Positions 23,913 through 35,300 of a DNA stretch of 64,000 nucleotides are shown here, one piece after another. A program made the translations under genes and the position numbers. The stretch comes from Sipunculus nudus (taxonomy: Eukaryota > Annelida > Sipuncula > Golfingiida > Sipunculidae), in NCBI GenBank assembly GCA_026874595.1, contig CM049316.1:54197676-54261675 (forward strand), read 5' to 3'. Positions within the stretch are counted from its first letter, which is position 1. The number at the start of each line of letters is the position of its first letter. The notes under the pieces were generated by a model. That model saw nothing but the letters and a program-made list of their open reading frames with translations, was not told where the DNA came from and did no database searches.

Positions 23913-25670
23913 GAAGCACGACAGCAAGGTATATTTGAGCGATAGAAGCTAAGTGAAGTAATAAATTTCAGAAATTGAACCTTGAAGACCCCCTGGCTTC
24001 CGTTTCAAACCTGTAATTTATGTATAAATAAGATGTGACTATATTTGTGTAAACAGGTATTACTGATGATTTAAAGACTGTAGTTCATAGCATTTTGTAA
24101 GCGCCAGCGAACTTTACGTCTCCGGGATATCATATCTTTGGGAATCAAACAGAATGAAACATATATGGGGGCACAGTATGTATCTTTCGCCAGGACATTT
24201 TGCCCGTTAAATCGAGATAACAGAAAAGTACGGGGAAGCTCAGTATAGGTGCTTCTCAACACGACACTTAATGCGTAATGCGTATCATGTTGGACACACT
24301 CAAAGGTTGGTCTGAATGACCACCATATTTGATAAGAAAAAAAACTTTTTTCACGGTTATGGTGAATTTATGTCCTTGTTAGGATGAGTTTTGATGTTTT
24401 TATTTGCAAAAATGCAAGAAAGCCTCCCGGTTACAATCTTGAAGTTCGAGATCGTTCGAGAGATGTTACTTAAAGCAGGTTTAATTTGGAAGGGAGCAGT
24501 CCCCCTATATTTTCATAACTAACATGCTGCATGAATCTCTTTCCTTTTAAAACATAATTATCACAACATTCAAGACCTTTGCGAATAAAATTCAGGTTTG
24601 CATAATTAATACCCAAATAACGTTTTCTCTTTCTGATTCTTTGACTGTCCTCTCTGTCTATCAGTCTTTCCCTCTCTCTCCTGTGCGGAAATAAAGAGGG
24701 TACACAACCCAATCATTTTGCTTGACACAGTGTGTAAGTAAACTTAGGCAGAATGATGTAATAAATAAGATTTGTACAGTGTGATAGGGGCCTTAGATTG
24801 TGGACTTGAGCCAAATTCGATGACAAAACCAAACCCACTTAATGTTTAAACGAGCAACTTGACATTACGAGTGTCTTTAGTTTTATACTAATTTAACTCT
24901 ACCTGATTCGAAATGCCTTTTCAATGCATTTACCGTGGGGTGAATGCACAAAATGAACGAAAACAGCGCTGATTAGTCCAGTATGGGTATATACAAAGCA
25001 AACCACATCTGGACGAAACATTCACCTCTATAACTACGTGTTGAAATAAAATCCTCATGCATATTCATGAGACCTTGTGACTCGAATTAAGATAATAAAG
25101 AAAACATTCACCTGCAGTGAGATGAAATCCGTGCTTTGCATCGGTGGTAAAACGATATACATGCCATGCTACGGAAAAGCACATTTAAGCCAGGGTAAAT
25201 TCTGCTCTGAAGTTGTTGAAAGTCTCTAAAAAGATGGAAGGGGTTGAAAGCACTCTATTCTGTTGCTTCTGTTTTTCGCCGGCGTCCCACATTCCCTAGA
25301 GGCGGTATTATCCATTACTTTCATATAGACTGTCGCTCCATACACCGGTGAAAACAGGCAACCATTGGCTAGCAATTGAGCCTCATTTATCACTGCGCGA
25401 CCAAGAGCACAAGAGCTCGGTTAAATTTATTTATGAATGAGCCACAAACAACAATATATGACAGCTTTATTGGACCTTGTTTCCTCTGGGAGTTCAAATT
25501 TACCATGAATTGAATGTATGCACCCGAGGACCGGTGGAAACGCATATTTACTAGTCGCCCAGATGAGACATCCTTTCTCTAACACACACACGCACGCACA
25601 CATCTACACATACAAACACATGTCCTTGTGTGGTTTACACCAGTTCATGAGTACCACAAATTCAAATTCG

Positions 25671-25672
<2 letters not shown>
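22320..25672. other. Non-coding stretch with a short (TA)n at 23886-23911
   Basis: No gene recognised. Short frames on both strands lack domain content or splice context. Confidence 0.6.
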
Positions 25673-25716
<44 letters not shown>

Positions 25717-25735
25717 AACACACACACACACACAG
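25673..25735. repeat. Compound (CT)n-(CA)n microsatellite
   Basis: CT dinucleotides (about 14) switch to CACA-rich sequence at 25705; flanking CACACACGCACGCA sequence at 25583-25620 and 25774-25795 is the same composition. Open frames through it are artefacts. Confidence 0.95.
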
Positions 25736-26932
25736 AAACAGGTTTTTAAAGAGGGCAGAACTTTCTCTTATCCGCACACAAACGCACACACGCATAAATA
25801 TACCTCCTTTAGAACTGCATGATTTCGCGTCTGTTATGAGATTTTGAGGGGATGTTATCTTTCCTCATCATGATTTGTAACAAAAAGGCTGTTATGAGAT
25901 ATTTTTAAAGGCACAACTGATGACTTTCATGCTTGGTTTGCAAAACAGTACGTGAAAAAATGTTCAGTACCTTTCATTCATGTGTCCAGAATTTGTTTCA
26001 CGATACAGGACAGAATCATATCTAGGGCATATTTAAATTAGCCATTAGAAGGAAAGCAACAAAGGGTACCACCTTACTCCCGGCCCACTATGCGGTGACC
26101 GTGATACTCATGTACAATGTCTTCCCTGGACCGGACAAGGATATTTACTTGACAAAGTCTGTATAATGTATTTTTTTTATGGACGGCCGCTTTCTTTATT
26201 TAAAGTACTCCTCTACATAAAGTGTGGTTGCTTCTTGAATATGAATGATATTGCTTTGCCGAGAGAGTACCTTCATTTTATTAATGGTACCACGACTAAC
26301 CAACCCAGCTGAATTAATCATGTGCTCACATGATCTTATAGCCGGAACTTTATTTACAGGTCAAATAAAAAAAATATTCCACTCTCTTCATTAACACGGT
26401 CCTTCCTTCCTTCCGGTCGTTCTTTCTTTCTGTCTAGATAAATAAAATCATATTGAATCAGGGTGTCATAATTTAGGGAGCCTCGAACTGCTGCCAAAAT
26501 TTAATAAATAAGTAATAAAAATACCCTGAATATCCTTAAATATATCGCATATCTAACGATAAAATCAAAGGCGTGCCAAGACAAAAATAGTAGCATCCGC
26601 ACAAACCAAATCCCATAGAACATTTGCACAAAACATACAAAGTTATGTTTTAAATACCTCACGATGTAAGGTCTGTTTATTTCAAATTACCATTTTTTAT
26701 GATGGCATAATCATTATGGCAATTCTCGTGGATAGGGTAATGCAAGGATCTATATAACCAAGTGACTGACAAACCCTCCTTGGTCCTTTGCATGGCTCTG
26801 TTTATCCTAACGTCTTGGGCATCATACCTGCGACATATGTCACAGTCGACCAGCTTCAATTATTTGAATACCTAATGCACCCAGGTTGTTTAAACTAGTC
26901 TGCTTTCCTAGGTAGATTGGTTGTTATGACCA
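25736..26932. other. Non-coding stretch
   Basis: Short TTCC/TTCT-rich run at 26400-26430; otherwise nothing recognised. Confidence 0.6.
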
Positions 26933-28545
26933 GGTTGTTTCTCTGCAGATAGCCTCACAAGTAACAGACCAGCAGGGCTCACTTTACCAGTGCCAGGTTG
27001 CTTCTGTGCAGATAGCCTCACAAGTAACAGACCAGCAGGGCTCACTTTACCAGTGCCACGTTGTTTCTCTGGAGATAGCCTCACAAGTAACAGACCAGCA
27101 GAGCTCACTTTACCAGTGCCAGGTTGCTTCTGTGCAGATAGCCTCACAAGTAACAGACCAGCAGGGCTCACTTTACCAGTGCCAAGTTGTTTCTCTGGAG
27201 ATAGCCTCACAAGTAACAGACCAGCAGAGCTCACTTTACCAGTGCCAGGTTGCTTCTGTGCAGATAGCCTCACAAGTAACAGACCAGCAGGGCTCACTTT
27301 ACCAGTGCCAGGTTGTTTCTGTGCAGATAGCCTCACAAGTAACAGACCAGCAGGGCTCACTTTACCAGTGCCAGGTTGTTTCTCTGCAGATAACCTCACA
27401 ATCATCAGACCAGCAGAGCTCACTTTACCAGTGCCACGTTGTTTCTCTGGAGATAGCCTCACAAGTAGCAGACCAGCAGAGCTCACTTTACCAGTGCCAC
27501 GTTGTTTCTCTGGAGATAGCCTCACAAGTAGCAGACCAGCAGAGCTCACTTTACCAGTGCCACGTTGTTTCTCTGGAGATAGCCTCACAAGTAGCAGACC
27601 AGCAAAGCTCACTTTACCAGTGCCAGGTTGTTTCTCTGCAGATAGCCTCACAGGTAGCAGAGCAGTAGAGCTTACTTTACCAGTGCCAGGTTGTTTTTGT
27701 GCAGATAGCCTCACAAGTAGTAGACCAGCAGGGCTCACTTTACCAGTGCCTGGTTGTTTCTCTGCAGATAGCCTCACAAGTAACAGACCAGCAGAGCTTA
27801 CTTCACCAGTGCCAAGTTGTTTCTCTGCAAATAGCCTCACAATCAGCAGGCCAGCCGAGCTCACTTTACCAATGCCAGGTTGCTTCTGTGCAGATAGCCT
27901 CATAAGTAACAGACCAGCAGAGCTCACTTTACCAGTGCCAGATTGTTTCTCTGCAGATAACCTCACAAGTAGCAGACCAGCAGAGCTCACTTTACCAGTG
28001 GCACGTTGTTTCTCTGCAGATAACCTCACAAGTATCAGACCAGCAGAGCTCACTTTACCAGTGCCAAGTTTTTTCTCTGCATAGCTTCACAGGTAGCAGA
28101 CCAGCAGGGCACACTTTACCAGTGCCAGGTTGTTTCTCTGCATAGCTTCACAGGTAGCAGACCAGCATGGCTCACTTTAGCAGTGCCAAGTTGTTTCTGT
28201 GCAGATAGCCTCACAAGTAACAGACCAGCAGGGCTCACTTTACCAGTGCCAGGTTGTTTCTCTGCATAGCTTCACAGGTAGCAGACCAGCAGGGCTCACT
28301 TTACCAGTGCCAGGTTTTTTCTCTGCAGACAGCCTCACAATCTGCAGACCAGCAGGGCTCACTTTACCAGTGCCACGTTGTTTCTCTGGAGATAGCCTCA
28401 CAAGTAGCAGACCAGCAGAGCTCACTTTACCAGTGCCAGGTTGTTTCTGTGCAGATAGCCTCACAATCAGCAGGCCAGCAGAGCTCACTTTACCAGTGCC
28501 AGGTTGTTTCTCTGCAGACAGCCTCACAATCTGCAGACCAGGAAT
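26933..28545 (+). repeat. 63-bp minisatellite, about 25 copies, each with a splice-acceptor-like core
   Basis: The unit reads GTTGTTTCTCTGCAG, then ATAGCCTCACAAGTAACAG, ACCAGCAGGGCTCACTTTAC and CAGTGCCAG. 63 is a multiple of 3 and the unit has few stops, so long frames exist on both strands (up to 381 codons on minus, repeat VSSAGLLLVRLSAEKQPGTGK minus one; Gln/Ser-rich in plus frame IASQVTDQQGSLYQ). Two unit types alternate at the left (TCTGTGCAG with AGGGCTC; TCTCTGGAG with AGAGCTC), giving a 126-bp dimer period at about 27000-27300. Three units at about 28078, 28140 and 28260 read GCATAGCTTCAC and are 2 bp shorter, a net 6 bp that restores phase. The last copy runs directly into the exon at 28518-28617. 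Confidence 0.93.
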
Positions 28546-28617
28546 GGTCAGTGGACGAAGTCGTTGCATGGGGTCAACGCATATTCAAAGTGGAACAAGC
28601 TGCATTCAGACTGAAAG
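28518..28617 (+). CDS. Internal exon encoding the start of a SAM-like domain
   Basis: After the acceptor TTGTTTCTCTGCAG (AG at 28516-28517) a 100-nt exon reads TASQSADQ, then EWSVDEVVAW, then GQRIFKVEQAAFRLK, and ends at AAAG before GTTAAT, a good donor at 28618. W-S-V-D-E-V-V-x-W followed by an amphipathic helix is the first helix pattern of sterile alpha motif (SAM) domains, which mediate protein-protein oligomerisation. Only this first part is visible; the remaining SAM helices and upstream exons were not found in the window. The exon start is the same sequence as the minisatellite unit, so the array probably arose from it. It may also be a non-expressed pseudo-exon. Confidence 0.5.
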
Positions 28618-29644
28618 GTTAATTACCGCTGTTCACTCCAAACACCTCTATTATCACTCAGTCATAACCATTGAATTGACTGATAATGCATGAAAAGACG
28701 AATACATGCAAGGCAAATATTTGAAACAAATACATGTATATCATTGTTTTACAGCTGCTTATAGCGAAGTATATGTCAACTTAGCTCTAGCGATGACCCT
28801 GCGTCCGTCGTCCGTCCGTCAAGTACAAGGCATCTCTACCTCAGTACAAGTAGGCTACTTTAGAATTTTTATGTACAAATACAAGTACATGATTTTTCAA
28901 TGCACTATTTTAAAGGATTAAAAAACATGTTTTACCATTGAAAACGTGTTAAAAAAATGGAACAAAAAGGCGTTTCAAGATATAAAGAAGTTTCAAGTTG
29001 AAACAGGTTTATTATTATTTAAAAGTGTTCAGAGGTGTTTTGATGGAAAACATGTTTCAATAAGCAACATGTGAAAATAAACATGTTTCAAATAACAGTA
29101 CCGTTTTGCAGGAAAAGGCGTTTCAAACTAATGCACGAAACGTGTCTCCAGCTTTTAGAGTGATAATTGGCAACACGTTTCATTTTTATAATTATATTGT
29201 CACATACATAAAACAATGAAAGACTAGGGATTTAAAAGTAGATTACGTATGGCCCCTGACGATTGTAAAAAGGCTCACCGGCAGTGTTCAAAACATAAAT
29301 AAATATGTCGCCAACGAGAAACTGGTTTTATCGTATTGAAAGTTTTTTTTATAGATGTGGGTTTTATTTTATCACCGGAAGCGCATCATTCTGATGCATC
29401 ATATTTCATTATAGGACTCTATGGGTATTGCAAGGTGGTAAATTAGGGCAGTGTATTACATGGGATATCGTTACGGCTTTGCAATACATAGAATTTCATA
29501 CGGATTGTGTATTACATGTTAGGAGTGCATATTGCAAGCATTTTCATTGGGGCTGTGTATTGCATGGTATTCCATTTTGAAAAAAAAAACTTTCCTATCG
29601 TCTGATTTGCACATATAATGTATATGTAATGTATGTATATATGA

Positions 29645-29657
<13 letters not shown>
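28618..29657. other. Probable intron sequence
   Basis: Contains a GTCCGTCGTCCGTCCGTC run at about 28803 (remnant of a mollusc-type repeat), a cluster of GTTTCAA and AAACATGTTT palindromes at 28924-29100, and a loose repeat of GTGTATTACATG/GTGTATTGCATG at about 29450-29560. No gene seen. Confidence 0.5.

Positions 29658-29697
<40 letters not shown>
29658..29697. repeat. (TA)n microsatellite
   Basis: About 20 TA units flanked by other AT-rich simple sequence. Confidence 0.95.
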
Positions 29698-29700
<3 letters not shown>

Positions 29701-32700
29701 GCATGTGTTCACAAAAAAATTAGGTAATACTCAGACATACAGCATGTATTCATCAGCAATTGTGGCAAAACGGTGGTTCCATTATATATGCTTCTATTAT
29801 CGCCAACCCGCAGCTATAGGACAGGCTCTTTTCCATGGATCTGACAACATCAACATCTCAATCGTACTGCTTCAGGAACTTGCGTCTCAGCTCAGTGGAG
29901 TAGATGATTTGGATTATTGATTTTCATTTAAGGTATGAATCTGACGCTGCGCCATATCACATAGTGACGAGGAGCAGATATTCTCCGATCCCGGTGGAAG
30001 GAAGCTTTGACGCTTCTCTTTCAGTAAGCTATCCTGATTGCGAGATATGTTCCCAAGAGTGTGATATAAAGCGATTTATGCTGTTTGAATGTTTACCTTG
30101 TCAAACAGGATTTATTTTGTCTGGGTGCCCTCGGGTCCGTCAGAGACATTTATTTCTTAGGTGCTGTATCACTTGAAAAGCCTGGCGTGAAGGATAAAGT
30201 GAAGGGTTTTCTTTCTCTTTACTTTCTAACTCTTCATTCAATCAAAAACTGACACCGGATGTTTGTCCGAGTGGTACGTCTCACTGGAGGCCCCTTGAAA
30301 TCTAGCGCATTCTGATATGACGACCAGATTACTGGCCTGCCAGAGTGCTTTTACATCCAGGTCTGAGGACTGCATTAGAAGGCCACATGAAGATGGAAAC
30401 ATTTTCAACATTTCTGACAACGCCTCATGACCTACAGATACACCGTAAATTGACATAAATTAGACGAATCGTTTGTATTTTTAGTGTCCTTTCTAACAAC
30501 ACCAAACATGAACGGGAAAAGTCCAGTTCTTACTCAGCATATTGGTAAATCCCTTCGCATGTTTGTTGAATTTTTGAACTCCTGAATACAAGCATCGCTC
30601 GCAAGGGTTACTGGGTGCAGCCAACTTGTACGCGATACATGAAATGACTTGTTACAATAGAGACGCGGTTTCAGTTTCGGTTGTGAGTCAACATGTATTC
30701 TCTTGCATTAATGCATCATTCGTAACAGAATGTTAAGATTATGCCCTGTTTACAACAATATAAATGCAACCTGATGGAAGACCATTACGATGCATTCCTC
30801 GATATTGTTTGTATCATGACTCACCAGCCCAGTTATCATTGCCTACTGAGTCGGGTTGTCACAACTACTTGAAATCTTGCGTGCTAATTAGTCCATGCAT
30901 CATGGTGCTTGTACGAAACTAGTTTGTACCAGATGTGTGATGATTTCTTGTTAACAGCAGGTCTGTTGCACGTTAACTTTCTACAGCTCACACTGGATTG
31001 TTCCCGGAATACATTGTTCTAGAGGTCGTAGTTTTTTTTTGTTGATGGAAAATCAAAATTCTTAACTTTAAATGAAGCGCACTCTAGATTCTTTAGAAAA
31101 TAGTCACTTGTGCGGATTTCATTAAGCATCAAAATATGAACACATTTTAAATAAGATTCGCCATATTTTGAGCTGTATCGGCTTCATGGTGGGCTTACTT
31201 ATTTCAAAGTTGTTTCTATCTCTTCAATTTTAGTTTGCCGCTATGTTTCCGTTTTACTTAAAACGCAACTAGATCGGATTCTATGAGATAAAAACAGTTT
31301 AAACAGAAGTGTACAAACTAAATGGTCGAACAGAATTTGAGCGTTCTAAGGCGCAAGTTTGTGTGATGTTACCATATGTCTGTTAACATGTCTAAAACCA
31401 AACGCGTTCTCTTGCCCTGGTTTCTTGGGGCAAAGTAAGCACATTCTGATGGGTACTAGAATTTTGACGGGAGCGACTTTATCATTTATGAGGGAACAAT
31501 CCATTCTTTAAATAAATTGACGTAAGTTATGCGAGGTTGAATAATTACATGAGACTGGGCTACGCAATCAATACACCAATTAATTTGGTCCTAAAACCTA
31601 ATCGTAATACATAAAGAATGTTTCATCTGTCCCTTAACTGCCAATTACCAAACAAAGATTTTCGTTATGGAAAAATCTGGTGCGCCTTATTAGGTTAACC
31701 GTTACATTTTAGGCGCGGCGTAATTGTATATTTACGAAGTTTATAAATCGGTATCAGCCATGATACGGACAGGATTTGCATGTTAAGCTCCGTAGCTCTG
31801 GTCGGTTAAATCGTTTTTGCGTCCGTTCTGTTTATCATCAACCTGAATTGTTCCGGAAAAGAAATATTTGTAATATGCGAGCTTTTTTTGTTGTGTGACA
31901 GGTTTGTGAACTAATTAATGAGAAACATACCGGCAAAGAAAGCCATGGCTTAAAAATGGAATATACTTGAATGACAAAGACTTTGAATCAGCCCTGGACA
32001 GGAGGAGATAACATTTTCTGCGACATGGTTGCTATCTGCTTAAGTGTTGTATTTGACAAAGCAGACTATTCACGATTAACATCAGCTGAGGATTAAAAGC
32101 CAAGCGTTTGTCAGCATGGGAGTTGAACCGATCCCTCTGTATGTAAATTTGTCTCATGGCACGTTTCATGTTACCGGCATACCTGTCTGCAGTATGTCCT
32201 GTTGTCACCATAATGACGTGAAATTGACACTACACAGAAGCCTCCGACAGGGAAGGCTTTTGTTATTCTTGCTCCTGTAAAACAAACGTGAGGAAGAGAT
32301 GTCGAAAGAATGCTCTTCATTCTCGATTCTCGCAACCTTTTAACATTTACTGAAATCTCAGCTATACGCAACTTGCCTGGAATTGTATAAAATACTGGGA
32401 GTCGGTTTAGTTGAATGAATCGACGGGGTGTAAAATAAAGTGAAGATAGATCCTGATTCCGATCGTTGACTGATTTTTGTTTTATTTTCTATATTCTGAG
32501 TCTTATCCTTATTGCCAATACTTTTCGGAGGTTTGGACAGGTTTCTGTATTGTAATGCAACAGCTTACTCATTCCGGTACTCCGGAGTTTAGAGAGGCGT
32601 GATTTTATTGGAGAATGAAAAGTGTATTACATAACTATACACATATATTCTACTTTTTCAAGTTAAATGATCACTAGTCACTTGTTGACAATGGAATAAA

Positions 32701-34379
32701 TAACATTATTCATTACCTGGACATGTATGACATCAACCAGATACCGTATCGCGGCCGTTTAAAACGAATCAGTAACGGCATAGCATGCGTCTGTATCAGC
32801 CCGCCAGAGATCATCGGGATAGAATCGGCAGTGAAGCAGTTTCTTTTAATATTCAACCCTTAACTGGGAAATGTAATTTTCACTTCGATATCCATATATT
32901 CCATGAAAACGACGTACCCAGGTGCAAATTTTACCTTTAAAAACAGGTGACGATATATATGGTTGATATGATGCGTGGTTGTTTAAAAATTTATCACGAG
33001 CATTTCATGATTATGACTTAATCGCCATCACTTCATGACGCCATCATCCCAATGCATACAAAGAGAAGAATTTGTAAGGCCGACGAGCCTAGACGAAGCC
33101 TTAAAACACATGACAGAAAGGCCTAATGGTTCGATAAAAACAATTGAAATAGTAATCATAACTAATTAAGCAAGCATCACTTCGGTCTCAAAGCAAACAA
33201 GGTAAAAGATGCATGCACGCAAACAAACAAGTACAGCAGAGTACAGAGCTGTCACCTGAAAATTATTCTACAATTATTACTCTACCATTTTGTTCAAAAT
33301 GATCTGATAAAATAACACTTATGATACATTAATATAATGTTTCAACAAGAATGGAAATGTTCGACCCGGTCTGATTATATTTATATTATCGGTATGTAAA
33401 TGAAATGAAGACCGTTGTGATATTTATGTCATATGCAGGTACTTGGAATTTGTAGGAGAATATGTGAATAATTACTTGTGCATTCATTTCATTAATCTTT
33501 TCAATTTTCTTTTCGGTTAATAAATTATTGACTATAGCCCAATCTCGATGATGAAAGAAGGAAACTGTTGTTTTTTGGGAAAGCAATATATTCTTAGGCG
33601 ATTGGTTATTAGTGCAAAAAAACAAGGTAAAGGAGGTTACCCACAAAACAGTATAAGACCCTCATCCTATCTATACTATCAACATACGTAGTTTTCACAA
33701 AAAAAAGACAAAACTAATTTGAACTTACAAGGATTAAGACTTACGGGGACACCACAACAGTTTAACAGAGCGTGTCAGTTTGCTGATTGATACATTTAGC
33801 AGTAACGGTTTTGTCGATAAAACCTACCAATAAACTTATTTGTTTACTTTCCAAGGCATCCACTACGTGCGGGGTAAGTTTTAAAATAAAAAGAACAAGA
33901 ATATATATATATATGCTTTATATTGATTATTTGGTCTAAAAACGCATCCATATAATGATCAAAAATAAGAAAAATGCGTTCATGAAAAGTTCATAGTCGA
34001 CGCCATAGTATGCGTAGGTTTACAGGGTTTATTAAACAAATAAAGTGAGTCTGCCTTTAAAGAATTATCCGGCTGGTATAAACAAACGTAAAAGGGATCT
34101 CAGTCATATCTTCAAAGAATCATATATATTCAGTACGTATCATTAACAATTCTATTGAAAAACACGTTACTCTCTTAACTCAATTAAAGCAACTCTCTAA
34201 CTATATAAAGTAACATAAATATTAATATATAGGTTATTAATATATTAACATTATATATATTTTATAGTGTTTATATATTATATTAATATTTACTTTAAGA
34301 AAGAAAAAAAAAATAATCAAATATCAAAAGACCAACGGAATAGACTGCAGGCCCCAATCAGAACGGCCGGTACGTTTTC
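29698..34379. other. Non-coding stretch
   Basis: No confident gene. Two weak exon-like frames: plus 29815-29920 after CCAACCCGCAG (ends SGVDDLDY and stop) and minus 30238-30436 after TGTATCTGTAG (segments HEALSEMLKMFPSS and DVKALWQASNLVVISECAR). Neither has a recognised domain. Short (TA)n at 33899-33914. Confidence 0.5.
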
Positions 34380-35300
34380 TACGGCTTTCCAGGCCCTGTA
34401 AGATAATTGCAAATGAATATAATTTATTAGGCTCATTTCTAGCACGGATGTGTCGCACCGCATACTTAATATAAATAAAAAAAAATCTGCCTGGCCAGTA
34501 TGATATAATCAAAGCCTTACAAACACTCTAGAATTTCCCCCGTTTTAAGAATGTTATTGGTTTATGTGAAATTCTTTACCCGACCGCCCCCATGCATAGT
34601 GCCATCGGATTAAAACCCATACAAAAGCCATAACTAACACAATTTAAGGAAATGAAAGTTTTGGTTTTGTTTTCCTGCATTTTCTTTTACCTTTGGAAAC
34701 TTCTAGGCCCGAGCGCCCTTGGTCCCTTCCTAGCACTCATGGTTAAATCTATAAAGTTTAAACAAAGACAAATAAAATATCGCATTTTCAATCGTGCCTT
34801 AGGAAACTCTATATACTCGACCTAGGCCTCATTCAGCGCCCCCCCCCCCTCCCCCGGTGAAAAACTACATTTATGTAATTTAACACAAAAACCAAATGTG
34901 ACAATTTATGCAATTTATTGTTCCCTTAAGGCAGCACCTAGCCGGCCAAAGCAGGCCCTCATACTATTTCGGCTTACTTCCAATAAAAAAACTGTATGTT
35001 AGTTAATACAAATGTATAAGGAGATTAAATTAATTTTCCAGGCGTCCAGCTGGCCACTATATGAAACACCTTTACCTCTCCGATGAAACAAAAGTAAGAA
35101 AGAAAACCGAAAATTTCGCAATTTCAGATGCCTTACAGGACACAGTCATGGGCTTTCCGGGCCCTAGCTCTCAGGCCCTTTTGACAAAATTGTATAAAAA
35201 CAAAATATGAAAATTCTACATTAAAATAAAATTGTGTTCTAATGCAAATTCTTTTCCGGCCCGAGCCCCATTTGGACCCTACGGGCTCCAGTTCGATGTA
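34380..35300. repeat. Degenerate satellite-like stretch, irregular 105-145 bp period
   Basis: GC-rich islets (GGCCCGAGCGCCCTTGG, GGCCCTAGCTCTCAGGCCC, GGCCCGAGCCCCATTTGGAC and similar) recur about every 105-145 bp between AT-rich spacers with ACAAAATAAAA and TTTATG(T/C)AATTT themes. The alternation suggests six to eight very old tandem copies. Includes an uneven C-run near 34840. Confidence 0.4.

Noticed and set aside
25518-25847. Ser-Leu and Thr-His repeat proteins
   Set aside because: Translations of the (CT)n-(CA)n compound microsatellite.
26908-28084. 381-codon minus-strand and 364-codon plus-strand repeat proteins
   Set aside because: Both strands and more than one frame are open because the unit is 63 bp and stop-poor. 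Only the plus frame joining the 28518 exon has independent support.
30238-30456. Minus-strand 72-codon frame as an exon
   Set aside because: A fair acceptor and good composition, but no donor, no domain and no neighbouring exon; left unannotated as a gene.
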